DNA of 64,000 bases from Takakia lepidozioides (Eukaryota; Streptophyta; Takakiopsida; Takakiales; Takakiaceae): positions 42,596,001 to 42,660,000 of the forward strand of contig CM060731.1 in the NCBI GenBank assembly GCA_030704615.1, given 5' to 3'. Within the stretch, counting starts at the first letter, position 1, and each line of letters starts with the position of its first letter. A model generated the notes under the pieces. That model had not been told where the DNA came from. It saw only the letters and a list, made by a program, of their open reading frames with translations, and searched no databases. Made by a program: the position numbers and the translations under genes. Positions 23,320 to 35,572 of the stretch are shown here, piece by piece.

Positions 23320-24011
23320 TTAAAACCAATATTTTTTACATAATGTTGGACGACCAGAAACTCTACCGTTTTTATATGTATCTAAACTAGAAATATACCA
23401 CGCTTCTAATCTATTGGCTTGGTTACGATCTTTTGTACTAGCAAGTATTTCTAGAACAAAATTATCAATAAATGTAAAATTCAAAACATCATCTCTCATT
23501 TTACTAGGTGGTTTATGTCGATGTTGTAAAAACCTATTTGAAGGGTTTATACTTTGACTAGCATAAACTTTTCTATTTTGCAAACACGTTATCTTGTCGA
23601 TAAAAATTTGAGGTTCGGTCACTTTTTTTACTTTTTTGCAAGAGAACTTTTTGAGGTAGTCATTGAACGTGGATTTAGAGTTGATGTCTCTATGAAGACC
23701 CATGATTCAGTAACATGCATCTGAGAAATTTCAGATGTGCAGGTGTAGTCATCTTGAACTTCAGAACCATCTCGTTTGGATCGAGCTTTCTTCAATACTT
23801 TATCAGCATCGTTGTATGTCAGATTTTTCATGTGAAAAATGTTGATGCCAAAATCAAAGTGAAGCTCCCACATATGGTACACTCTAATTCCTTTGGTATG
23901 ACTATTCAATAAATTCATGCCGTCCTTTTTTGTGAATTTTTTTTTGTCGAAAGTCTCTCGAAAAGTGTGAAGAAAGTACTTTTTTGCACCTACAAAATAA
24001 AACAGTCGCAT
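23320..24011 (-). pseudogene. Broken reading frame with a weak GIY-YIG-like C-terminus
   Basis: Two overlapping - strand frames (24011-23628, then 23703-23320) read as one protein with a frameshift at about 23690. The C-terminal segment contains a pattern (FVLEIL..., then NRLEAWYISSLDTYKNG) like the last part of GIY-YIG nuclease domains, which end Penelope-like retroelements and some other mobile genes. The first, diagnostic GIY/YIG strands are not visible, so this assignment is a guess. The lysine-rich N-terminal part is not recognised. Confidence 0.25.
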
Positions 24012-25339
24012 ATTTTCAGTTCAATATCACGTATTTAATAAATAAATGAATCAACAAATAAATAAATAAACAAGTTTTAGTGGTTGTATATTTTGTAAGT
24101 ACTTGTATGTTTTATTTATTTAATCCACTATATATTTATTCACACGTCTTTCTTTCTGTGTTTTTCGCAGACCAACGTTGTAAACTATTCCGACATCTTT
24201 GAGGATTTGTTGGAAGAAGCAAAAGCAGAAGCCAACAGAGTTGTTGAAGGACCTGTCCGAAATCCTGTACCTGGAAAAACATATCATCATTTTGTCACAG
24301 TCTCAGACATGACTTGCAGATAATTGTGGTTTGCATTCTCTCGACTTTTTTGCAGGATTTGAATCTGGCCGCGCTATTAAAGAGTTTGTCGATGATGGAT
24401 TCACCTTTTGAGAAGAATTCCGAAAGAAGTTTGGAGATGAACTTGCTACAGGTATAACATATCATCGCTACATTCCCAATAAACCACATTGGAAGCAGTA
24501 CACGTCGGCCATCCCCTGACTGCCACTCCGGCCTAATTTATTTTTTTCCCTAGATTTATTGAGTAGTAATATATCCAATCATTATTGGTATATCTCCTAT
24601 CGAGGCTCCAATCATTGTTGCAAGAAAGCCCACTTTGCTATATTTCGGGCATTTCCAGCGACCAAAAGTACTTTCCATATCTCCCACACCGTAGCTCCAA
24701 AAATCATGACACTAAGCCGGTGCACCCCTCCTCATTGAGGGTTTTCCAACGGTATCAAACACCAAGGCTGGGGCCGCGCGGTTTGGGACATCTCAAGCTA
24801 CAAAACAAAACAAAACAAACAAACGTCTCACTTCATTTATTGACTAGGGTAGCCTATACCGTTGGCCCAAGTGTCCAATGTCATCTAAGTCCAAGTGCAA
24901 TCCCCTATGTATCCAGAGACCCAGGTTTGGGATCAGATTTAGGGTAGCATGTGCCGTTGGCCGTTAGAAGAATAAAGATCAGAAAGAAACATAAATAGAG
25001 AACCAAAGTAAAAAACAAAAACAAAAGAAAGCTACTGAAAAGAACTAAGCAACAGCTCTATTTTGCCAAAGAACCGAAAGAACAAGGAAACATAACCATA
25101 CAACAGAAACAAAGAAGAAACTTAAACAAAGATAAAGAGCAAGACTGAGAGACGGTTCTCTTGTATGTAAAGAACTTGCAGAAGAAAGAGAATATGATCT
25201 TCCTTCTCCATACTTATAAGGGGAAAAAAATGAGGTTTAGTAAGGAAAGAACGAATGAAAAATTCCCTAATTGGATGAAAATAGTATGAAAAATTACTAT
25301 TTATTAACTTTATCCCACAAACTTTTTACACAGGTACTA
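24012..25339. other. AT-rich, no gene supported
   Basis: A short acidic stretch on + (24180-24280, DIFEDLLEEAKAEANRVVEG) reads like a protein fragment but ends in stops within 30-40 codons. From 24950 to 25260 the sequence is purine-rich and featureless. Confidence 0.35.
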
Positions 25340-28300
25340 ACTCATGAAGGTCTATTCAAAAACAGATGTCGGTGCTTTGCAAATAGCTGTATGAACGTTT
25401 ATCGAGAACAAAATTTTGTTTTAATTGTAATAAATGGTGACAACCTACAAATTTTGTCGGTACATAACAATAAATAGTGCATGTGATTCATAAATGTAAT
25501 GACCAAAGTTGATACATTTATTGTAAGTAGTAGATTTTTTTTATATCCCTTAGGACTCCTTAGTGCCACTGTAAGGAGTCCTATGGCAATTATAAATAAT
25601 TATCTACATATTTTTATTTTTTCCCTCTTATGACTCCTTAGGGTTGTCCTAAAGAGTCGTAAGAGCAATTATAAATAATAATCTATATCTTTTTATTTTC
25701 CCACTCTTAGAACTTCTTAGGGGTGTCCTAAAAAGTTCTAAGGGCAACAATTTATAATAATTTATATATTTCTATTTCCCCCCTCTTACAACTTCTTAGG
25801 GCCACCATCTGAAAGTTTATTTAAAGATAGATGTCAATGCATTACAAATGGATGTATGAACATTTATCAAGAACAAAATTTGAGTAAATAGTTGTATGAA
25901 CGTTTATCGAGGACAAAATTTTGTTTTAAATGTAATAAATGGTGACTACTTACAAATTTTGTCGATACATAACAGTAAATATTGCATGTGATTCATAAAT
26001 GTAATGACCAAAGTTGATACATTTATTGTAGTAGTAGATTTTTTTTATTTCCCTTAAGACTCCTCAAGGCCGCCCTAAGGAGTCCTAAGGTTCTTTTATA
26101 TGTTCTCATTTTCCCACTCTTAGGACTCCTTAGGGGTGCCGTAAGGGCAACTATTTATAGTAATTTACATATGTCTATTTCCCCCCCTCTTACAACTTCT
26201 TAGGGCCACAATCTAAAAGTTTATTTAAAGATATATGCCCATGCATCACAAATGGATGTATGAATATTTATTGAGAACAAAATTTTAGCAAATAGCTGTA
26301 TGAATGTTTATCAAGGACATTTTTTTTTAATTGTAATAAATGGTGACAACCTACAAATTTTGTCGGTACATAACAATAAATAGTGCATGTGATTCATAAA
26401 TGTAATGACCAAAGTTGATACGTTTATTGTAATAGTTGATTTTTTCTATTTCCCTTAGGACTCATTAGGGCCGTCCTAAGGAGTCTTAAGGGTAATTATA
26501 AATAGGAATTTACATAATTTTATTTTCTCCCTCTTAGGACTCCTTAGGGCTGTCCTAAGGAGTCCTAAGGGCAATTATAAATAATAATTTATATGTTTTC
26601 ATTTTTTCACTCTTAGGACTCCTTGGGGGTGCCCTAAAGAGACGTAAGGGTGACTATTATAGTAATTTATATATTTCTATTTCCCCCCCCCCCCCTCTTA
26701 CGACCATCTACATTACAAATGGATGTATGAACATTTATTGAGAACAAAATTTTGTCTTAATTGTAATAAATGGTGACAACCTACAAATTTTGTCGGTAGA
26801 TACCAATAAGCGGTACATCCGATTCATAAATATAATGACCAAAGTCGATACATTTATTGTAGTACTTGATTTTTTTATTTCCCTAAGGAGTCCTAAGGGC
26901 AATTATAAATAAGATCTTATATGTTTTTATTTTTACACTCTTAGGACTCGTTAGGACCGTCCTAAGAAGCCCTAAGGACAATTATAAATAATAATTTATA
27001 TATTTTTATTTCCCACTTCTTAGGACTCCTTAAGACTGTCCTAAGGAGTCCTAAAGGCAATTATAAATAATAATTTATATGTTTTTATTTTCCCACTCTT
27101 AGGACTCCTTAGGGCCGTCTTACGGATTCCTAAAGATAATTATAAATAATAATCTATATCTTTTTATTTCTCACCCCTTAAGACTCCTTAGTAGTCCCCT
27201 AATGAGTCCTAAGGACAACTAAATGTAGCAATTTACATCTTTCTATTTCCTCCCCTCTTACGACTCCTTAGGGCCGCCTAAAGGTAATTATAAATAATAA
27301 TTTATATATAATTTATATTTTTCACTCTTAGGACTCCTTAGGACTGTCCTAAAGAGCCCTAAGGACAATTATAAATAATAATTTATATCTTTTTATTTCC
27401 CATTACTTAGGACTCCTTAGGACTGTCCTAAGGAGTCCTAAGAGCAATTATACATAATAATTTGTATGTTTTTATTTTCCCACTCTTATGACTCATTAGG
27501 GCGGTCCTACAGATTCCAACAGTTTTCAGATTTTGAGCAGATTTTCAGTTTCAATCTGAAACTGAAAGCAGATTTTCAGCTCAGCAGTTGCTGCTCAGTC
27601 AACCCCCCATTTTTCCCCTTTTATAACTCCTTAGGTTGCCTAAATGGGTCTTTAAGGGCAATTATTTATGTCTTTCCATTTTTCTCCTCTTAGGACTCCT
27701 TAGGACTATCCTAAGAAGTCCTAAGGGTAATTATAAATAATAATATATATGTTTTTATTTTCCTATAATTTATAAATTTCCATTTTTCCCTCTTAGGACT
27801 CCTTAGGACCCTAAGGAGTCCTAAGGGCAATTATAAATAATAATTTACATCTTTCTTTCTTTTCCTTCTTCCTAAAGGTAATTATAGATAATAATTTATA
27901 TGTTTCCATTCTCCCTTTTTTATAACCCTTTAGGCTGCCTAAACAGGTCTTAAGGGCAAATTTTTATGTCTTTCCATTTCTTTCCTCTTAGGACTCCTTA
28001 GGACTGTCCTAAGAAGTCCTAAGGGTAATCACATATATATTTGTATTTTTCCCCTCTTAGGTGTCTTAAAGGCAATTATAAATAATAATTTATATATTTC
28101 CGTTTTCCCCCTCTTAGGATTCCTTAGGGCAGTCCTAAGGAGTCCTAAGGGCAGTTATAAATAATTATATATATCTTGCTATTTTTCTATTTTTATTATA
28201 GGTACTAACACGTAAAGGTTTATTTCAAAAAAAGATGTCGGTGCATTACAAATGGATGTATGAACGTTTATCAAAAATAAATTTTTGTTTTAATTATTAT

Positions 28301-28430
28301 AAATGATGACAACCTACCAATTTTGTTGGTACATACCAATAAATAATATATGTGATTCATAAATATAATAACCAAAGTTGATACATTTATTATAGTAGTT
28401 CATATTTTTTCTATTTTCCTTAGGAAATAT
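25340..28430. repeat. Two-level satellite array with palindromic 79-bp units
   Basis: Short unit: about 79 bp (starts near 26456, 26534, 26612, 27020, 27098, 27178, 27257, 27328, 27406, 27485 and others, some 25 copies). Each carries a near-palindrome TTAGGACTCCTTAGG / CCTAAGGAGTCCTAA separated by a few bases, followed by an AT-rich spacer ending in TTTTATTTTCCCACTC. Long unit: about 200 bp (copies near 25344, 25815, 26230, 26712, 28200) with a conserved segment including GGTGACAACCTACAAATTTT. Copies vary by substitutions and small deletions; many short units have lost one palindrome arm. Confidence 0.85.
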
Positions 28431-28439
28431 TCTTTGCTT

Positions 28440-28545
28440 TTAGAGTTTTCAAGTCTCTCATGATCTCCCTTAGCCTCTTCCAACATTTCTGTACATCTTT
28501 CACAGTTTTTGTCAATGTTGCCTATAGTCCGACTCTCTTAATTAA
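28440..28545 (-). other. Possible coding fragment, coiled-coil-like
   Basis: The minus-strand translation gives about 30 open codons rich in E, K and L, including CERCTEMLEEAKGDHERLEN. It has no start, no stop context and no known match. It may be an exon remnant of the AT-rich region's mobile DNA. Confidence 0.2.
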
Positions 28546-28650
28546 TTACAGTAGAAAGAAAAAATAGATTAAAATACTTAGAATCAGATTGTTACGTGTC
28601 CTAGATGTTTAGAAAAATGAAAGTGAGACTGAATGCTGTGTGATAGATTT

Positions 28651-28654
<4 letters not shown>

Positions 28655-28687
<33 letters not shown>
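28655..28687. repeat. (AT)n microsatellite
   Basis: About 16 uninterrupted AT dinucleotides. Confidence 0.95.
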
Positions 28688-28692
<5 letters not shown>

Positions 28693-29692
28693 CCTGATTG
28701 TTACATGTTTAAGAGCATTGTGTAGTTACAAGTGAGTGGTTGTATAAGAGTTAAATTTTGAATAATTTTTATTATTATTTTTAATAGTAAATATGTGGTG
28801 ATTTAATTCGTACAGTAATATAACTTTTAGGTTATGACTAAGAAAATGAATACTAAAAATAATTAAAATGTGATTAAAATATAAAGATAAACTATTAAAT
28901 CTTTTATTGCTATATGCAACTTGTTCTTCCACTTAAGTCTAGAAGTGGTGGTGAGAGAGAGTGTGTGAGAGTGTCGTTCAACAGTCTAATCCTCCTCATC
29001 TCGGAAGCTTGTCGAGACTCTCAACTCCAAGCTATCCGTCTGTGCTAACCCTCCTTCCCTCACCTTGTGATGCTTCTTCCTGCGTTCAAATGACGCCCTC
29101 CACATCTTAACCTTCAGAGGAATTCCTCCAGCATCCTACTTCAGCTTTGGCTCAGCAGCTTGCTTACCCTCCTCCGTTCGCCTCATCCTTACCCCTGGCA
29201 CGCTTCCCTGGTACCATCATTGTTTGTTTCTAGTACCATTATCACTTCGCCAGGTCTATAGGCCGAAACTGTGAAGGCTTGCTCCCTCCTCCTCTCAGGA
29301 TTAACGAGCACCTATGGATAACGACATCCTAATGAAGTTACTCCCTTCATCCCTCCCAGACCACTACTAAAGTCTCTATTCTAGGACTGTTCAATTACCA
29401 CCCCAATTAATCCCAGCCGCCTCGCAGCTGTACTCGCTGCCTTCCCCCCCACTTCTCACTCTCTAACACCCATCCCACTTGATATGACTGCAGCACAGAT
29501 GTGCTCCCCCTTCCTCCAGCTATAGCTATCTCTCTCTTCTTGCACCCTTAGCTAGTTCTTCGTCAAGTGTCCTCGTCAGCTGTCATTGTTCTTCCTAAGC
29601 AGCTTTGGTAGTTCTCTCTCCTGCAATCCCTGATCCTTCCCCAGCTGTTTCTCCTCCTTCTTCTCTCTCTTCTCCAGCTCCAGTTCTTTCAG

Positions 29693-32150
29693 TTGCTCGC
29701 TTATCCAGCTCCTGTTCACTTTAGCACTTACCTCTTCTCCAATTCTAATCCTTTCGTCGCTCCCTTTAATATGGGACCCTTCTCTAACCGTTCCCTTAGA
29801 GGCTCTTCATCTTACAGAAACCAGCCCAATATCGGCAGGTCTCCTGCATTCCCAAGGTCCCAGCCGTCATCAGGCACAGGGTTTTTCCTCGCGCACCAAT
29901 CCCTTACGCAAAACCCAAGCTTGGCCGCCAGAGAGCCTCCTATCTTCCAACCATCGGCGTTTCGACCTCTTCAGGTTCCCATCCACCCTCCGGGCGCCAC
30001 ACTGACTACGGTCGAAGGTGGCTACCTCCCAGGGAACTAGATTTCCGCCCTCAGCAGATGGAAGAATCTCCAACAGACCACTTGGAGGATGTTTCCCAGA
30101 TGCAGTTGGCAATGAGTAGAAACACCACGCTGGTCAAAGTGGACGTTGCTCACCTCAAGGGACTCCTTCCTGATATTGAAGAGAGAGGGGTTCTCCTTCA
30201 TTTCCCGGGAAGAAAAGTGAATAGAAACGATGCCCGTGATTGGGCTATAAGGCATCTAGGGGGAACAGGTGACCTCAGGCACCACTTCTGCCATACTAGA
30301 GGGAAGGGATTCTTCTCCATCATGCTTGAATCTAAAGAGGCGGCGGACAAGGCCCTTTCCTTCAACCCCCATCTCCAAGGATTCAATGTCAATATTTTCC
30401 CTTGGTCTTCAGCTATGGGAAAATGGGAAAGTATGGAGGCCAAGAATTATTGCATTACCCTACATCCCAGACCAATACCTCTTTTTTCTGCCAGATATTG
30501 GTAATCACTTTGGAGTTTACCTGGGATGTATATCGGTCTTTGACCCGGAGATGTGCACTAAAAAACTCAAAGAGCACCCGGCGTGGAGAAATTCAACTAT
30601 TGCTTCCAGGCTCAATGACTCTGGTTTTGCTAAGATAGTTGTTACAATGCCAGTTGACACAATTTTGCCGGAATTTATTCGCCTGCCAATTGATGAAGAT
30701 GGCAATTTCTTCTCAGTCAAGGTAACTGAAGACACCTCTGCTACAACATGTTATCTTTGTGGGCAAACAGGTCACCTAAGGGTTCATTGTCCTAAATCTA
30801 AGCGCCGCCGTTCATTGGAGTCCCAGGGTGCTATTGGCTCTCAGGTGGAAGCCTCCTCGGACCATGCAGCTATCAATATCACAGGTCAAAATTTACCTCT
30901 TCACCCCTCTACAATTGCTGTTACTCTTCCCTCTCATCTACCTGCTTCAGCAACCTGGGAATCATGCATCCAACAATCCAATTCCCCACCCCTAAAAAAA
31001 AAAAGAGGATCACATAGACCCCATGCTTCTCGAGATGCAACCTCTCCCCACTCTTCTCAAGGGCAAGCAAATCCAGGCACCAGTCCAAGGCGCAGGTCCA
31101 TCCACCTCTCTGGTCCAGGCTCCAGTCCATAGCGCGGGTCCTTCGACTTCTCTGGTCCAAAATCCCCGCCCCTCTCATGAAACACGCATTGTCAGCCCAA
31201 CAATTGCTCTCAATCCGATGTTAGCCAAGATATGCTCCCAGCTTCAAACCTTCCCAGCGCTGGCATTCAGGGACCTCTCACAGTTGCTACCTGTGGCAGA
31301 ACCCAAATCCATATGCATTACCCCCCTTATCTTCAAAAGGAAACCCCTTCCATCACTCTTGGCAACAGCGGCGGAAGGGGTAGGCTTGGAGATTGTTTGG
31401 ATCACCACAACGGATGCTCACAATTTCATGAGCAGATGCCCAACAGACACCCCTGTTATGACCCTAACCGATAAAATTCAAGGTTTCCTCCAATCTTTCT
31501 CGGCGAAATACTTTCTCCAGCCACATACCATGATCACTTGGGGAGCGTATGTAGAGCAGTTCCCAGGTCTCAGTCCGACTCTCAGCCCCTCCACGCAAAT
31601 CTTGGCACTAATTGAGGAAACCGAGCTGATTCAAGAAGGCATCGTTGGAGATGGTCTCTGGATCAACCCACCTCCTCTTCACCAGTCTCCCACTACCAAC
31701 AAATCAATCATCAGAGCAAGGGCCTTCATCCACTCGGCGTTCACTCTCCTCCATGAAAGACTGGATACTGACATATACAACGAAAACGATCGGATGGATC
31801 TTCAGTGTGCTCAGGAGCCAGTTCGACCGTCCTACAACCCCAGAAGTGAATCCCCTCTCTCTGCCTCCTCGGACTCAGCTCCAGACATCCTGCCGAAGGA
31901 AGCTCTCCCCAAACAGCCAACTTCCATCGCGGCTGCATCCATTCAGTTCAAGGATTTCATTTTGCAGCCGACAGTGATTCTGCCCTCGCCCACCCCAAAT
32001 TCTGTCCAAGCCCTCGACCACCATGTAAGTCTTCACCAAAATCCCTTGCCATTCATTATCTTCTACCCTTCTGCTAAGTGGCTCAACTCTTGCAAAATTC
32101 TTTGTCTCAAACCTGCTTCTAGATCTAATTATAAGATCCTACCTTCCATT
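29693..32150 (+). pseudogene. LINE ORF1 (gag-like, zinc knuckle), frameshifted
   Basis: Read in successive frames: 29693-30040, 30058-30504, 30269-31132, 31023-32150. It contains a nucleic-acid-binding domain typical of plant LINE ORF1 (about 30120-30720) and one CCHC knuckle (C-x2-C-x4-H-x4-C, CYLCGQTGHLRVHC, about 30750-30790), then a basic stretch and a proline/serine-rich tail. It presumably packages LINE RNA. At least three frameshifts make it non-functional. The final frame runs straight into the DNA transposon and resumes in phase at 40682. Confidence 0.75.
32143..32150 (+). repeat. Target-site duplication, left copy (DNA transposon)
   Basis: CTTCCATT, repeated exactly at 40674-40681. 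Confidence 0.95.
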
Positions 32151-32303
32151 CCCGGGGGGTGCACTCCAGCCAATATGTACCAGCCACGTGCGTGCACAGG
32201 AGGGGGTATTTTAAACCCCTCCATGTACAACATTATACATATAGAGGGGGGTTTATATCACCTTAAATATAATCTTACAGGAGGGGGTTACTAAGTTTTA
32301 GGA

Positions 32304-32575
32304 GTAGTCTAGTGGTAAGGGCGTAGAATGTGGCGTGACACATTGCGGGATCAAATCGCGATGCAATGTTTTTTTGCTTTTCTTTTTTTTCTTTTCTCCC
32401 CGCGATCTGTCTCCCGCGGGCTCTCTTTTCCCTCCTCCCCCGCACCCCTTCCGTGTCAGCATGGTCTTAGTATGCCATGAGCTTTGTGACCCCCTCTCTT
32501 TCTTGTTTCTTTTTTCCTCTTATCCCATAAGATCTTTGAGCTTCCTGCAGCCATTGTGAAGTACAATCGCATTCT
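32304..32575 (+). mobile_element. tRNA-derived SINE inside the DNA transposon
   Basis: The head resembles a tRNA: TAGTCTAGTGGTAAGGG (A box) and, 35 bp later, GGATCAAATCG (B box). A T/C-rich body follows, with a tail CCCATAAGATCTTTGAGCTT shared with the fragment at 7375-7495. No target duplication was identified. Confidence 0.55.
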
Positions 32576-32785
32576 ACCAAGATTTGGCGTTTGCGGAATA
32601 GTGGCACCCTTCCATGGCCTAAGCATACTCAACAAGGCCTGGCTCCGGAGGCTGAGACAGAAGCTTCAGTTCATTTTGTGGCTCCTGAGAAACCTGGTCG
32701 CTATCTCTCATTGGCGTCTGGTAGCACCTGCTGGTCCTAAGTTTGGTCATCGGGTTTGGGTTTTGATTCAGGTATGTCCAAACTG

Positions 32786-35125
32786 ATTGATTTTCTTTCG
32801 TTCTGTTCCTTTGCGCCTCTCCACCTATCCTCAGCCTCGAGACTTTCAAAGTTGGTAAACAGGGGTATAGGCACAATTCCCTTGATAGAATTGAAGAGAG
32901 CGTCTCTTTGGTGAGAGAACCCCGGACAGTGTATCAGAAAACGAATATTGTCTTCAGGTTGCCCACACAACGGACAATTGCACTCTCCCTTTTCCTCTCT
33001 GCTTCTGTTTGCTGTTCAAAGGTAGGCTTCTTGCCCTGAGTTTAAATTTCAGTCTAGTGCCGAGAGTGGGTGGACCCTTGAGGTCATCCAAGATGTCCAC
33101 CCCCATGTCACTGACTGGAACAAGTTCAGGGAAGTTCTCTACCTAACTTCATTTTCATCAGACAATCTCATGGCAACAGACATGGCTTCAGACACTATAG
33201 CCTCTAAGTCAGATTTATCCAGCAGGGTCAAGACTTGCGGATCCAGGTCAAGGTCCTTGAGAATCTTTTCTACTCTCTTCTGCCAGGACTTCGCCTATTT
33301 GACAGGGTTTAGGGTTTCCAAGATATAGAGTCGATTAACTTAGGATATCTGGTGTTGGGCATATGTTGCAGCTGACCCCACCATCTGACCTTGATTTCAT
33401 CTCGTCGGGAGCTTAAGGATGGAATGCCAAACTCACCCCGAACAGCCACATTGGCTGTTTTGGAGCATGCTGACATACACTCCTTAAGCGCCCCCACTTG
33501 AATGGATTCTAGAGACTTAGCCTGGTTGGAGTTATCAACCCATATAGCAGATCCGTACTCCAAGGCAGGTCTAATAACGCGAGAAAGCATGGTTTTCTTA
33601 ACCTCAGAGTTGACCCCTGTGCAGTGGAAAATTTAGTGAGCCCCAGAGCTTTGCCCATTTGGTGAGAGAACCCCAGACAGTGTATCAGAAAATGAATATT
33701 GTCTTCAGATTGCCCACACAATGGGCAGTGCACTCCCCCTTTCCTCTCTGCTTCTGTTTGTTGTTCAAAGGTAGGCTTCCTGCCCTGAGTTTAAATTTCA
33801 GTCTAGTGCCGAGAGTGGGTGGACCCTTGAGGTCATCCAAGATGTCCACCCCCATGTCACTGACTGGAACAAGTTCAGGGAAGTTCTCTACCTAACTTCA
33901 TTTTCATCAGACAATCTCATGGCAACAGACATGGCTTCAGACACTACAGCCTCTAAGTCAGATTTATCCAGCAGGGTCAAGACTTGCGGATCCAAGTCAA
34001 GGTCCTTGAGAATCTTTTCTACTCTCTTCTGCCAGGACTTCGCCTGTTTGACAGGGTTTAGGGTTTCCAAGATATAGAGTTGATTAACTTAGGATATCTG
34101 GTGTTGGCATATGTTGCAGCTGACCCCACCATCTGACCTTGATTTCATCTCGTCGGGAGCTTAATGATGGAATGCCAAACTCACCCCGAACAGCCACATT
34201 GGCTGTTTTGGAGCATGCTGACATACACTCCTTAAGCGCCCCCACTTGAATGGATTCTAGAGACTTAGCCTGGTTGGAGTTATCAACCCATATAGCAGAT
34301 CCGTACTCCAAGGCAGGTCTAATAACGCGAGAAAGCATGGTTTTCTTAACCTCAGAGTTGACCCCTGTGCAGTGGAAAATTTAGTGAGCCCCAGAGCTTT
34401 GCCCATTTGGTGAGAGAACCCCAGACAGTGTATCAGAAAATGAATATTGTCTTAAGATTGCCCACACAATGGGAAGTGCACTCCCCCTTTCCTCTCTGCT
34501 TCTGTTTGATGTTCAAAGGTAGGCTTCATTCCCTCAGTTTAAATGTCAGTCTAGTGCCGAGAGTGGGTGGACCCTTGAGGTCATCCAAGATGTCCTCCCC
34601 CATGTCACTGACTAGAAACAAGTTCAGGGAAGTTTTCTGCCTAACTTCATTTTCATCAGACAATCTCATGGCAACAGACATGGCTTTGGACACTACAGCC
34701 TCTAAGTCGGATTTATCCAGCAGGGTCAAGACTTGCGGATCCAGGTCCAGATCCTTGAGAATCTCTTCTACTCTGGTGTTGGGAAAACACCTTTTGATCT
34801 CAGTCCAAACCAGGAAGTGGTCAGAGGTACCAATATCAGTTCTGTCGATCATCGAAGAGAAACACTCGGGGAACAAATTTTTGTCCATTATGATATAGTC
34901 CACAATGGAACGTTCCCCAGTTTGGGATTTCTCACGAGTCCACTGCACTTGGTCACCTCTTGTCTTGTTATTCAAGGTCAAAAGCTGAAGCTCTTCCAGA
35001 CAGTTAATTAACCGTCTGCCATTAGAATTCAGCTCGTCCTCACCAGAAGACCCAATGATATCGTCCTGATGGAGCCCTTTGCCCACTTGCGCATTGAAGT
35101 CATCTTGCAATAGCACCACAAACAT
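32786..35125 (-). pseudogene. Second LINE, truncated, with a 3' portion present in three tandem copies
   Basis: Minus-strand order: endonuclease end (DFNAQVG at about 35090, then SIVDYIIMD and TSDHFLVW, to about 34780), a linker (LLDKSDLEAVVS), then a C-terminal region with CPLCGQSEDNIHFLIHC zinc motif and RPALEYGSAIWVDN. No reverse transcriptase core is present between them. The linker plus C-terminal block is repeated: units start near 32910, 33661 and 34409 (period about 750 bp), almost identical, with the last only partial. It lies wholly inside the DNA transposon. Confidence 0.75.
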
Positions 35126-35436
35126 GAAGAGAAGCTTTGGAATCTGACACTTTTCTGCCCCCAGTCAATGGTGGGACAATGTGGGTGGATGGTCAACTGG
35201 AAACTGCAGCGGCAACAGCGCAATTGATAGAGCAAGGCATTGCTGATGAAGGTACCTTCTTCAATACATTTCAGCCTGAGGGCACCTTCTGGTTTGACCT
35301 GTTTCAGCCTGTTTTTCCTCTCATCCTCCTCAGCCCTGAAGCATATGTATTGAATTCTGTAAGTTAGCTCGTTGGGTGGATTTGCGGTGCGTTGGAGTGA
35401 CTTTGCAAGTTTAGGGCCGAGGTGGCAGCATGACAG

Positions 35437-35572
35437 GGAGGGGTAGCTGTTGATGCAGGGAGAGGATCGTGGGTGCAAAATCATCCAAGAGGGCCAGATT
35501 TGGAGCAAGGAACAGCGCTGGCAGGAGTTCTATAAATATGATCCACAACGGTGGGACAATATTGTCAACAAG
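35437..35572 (+). pseudogene. Captured host-like exon with partial duplicate
   Basis: A frame ending at a good donor (AACAAG/GTGAGC, 35573) encodes WSKEQRWQEFYKYDPQRWDN. This resembles the PDF-type motif of plant organellar single-stranded DNA-binding (OSB) proteins. A diverged copy of its first part recurs at 35638-35720. An upstream stretch (35165-35251) also ends at a GT donor. Together they look like fragments of a host gene picked up by the transposon. The OSB identification is tentative. Confidence 0.3.

Noticed and set aside
25540-28190. CRISPR-like array of short palindromic repeats
   Set aside because: Repeats drift in sequence, spacers are themselves repetitive and AT-rich, there are no cas genes, and the context is a plant nuclear genome.
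32151-32294. Continuation of the LINE ORF1 frame beyond 32150
   Set aside because: The frame merely runs into the DNA transposon end; the true continuation is at 40682.
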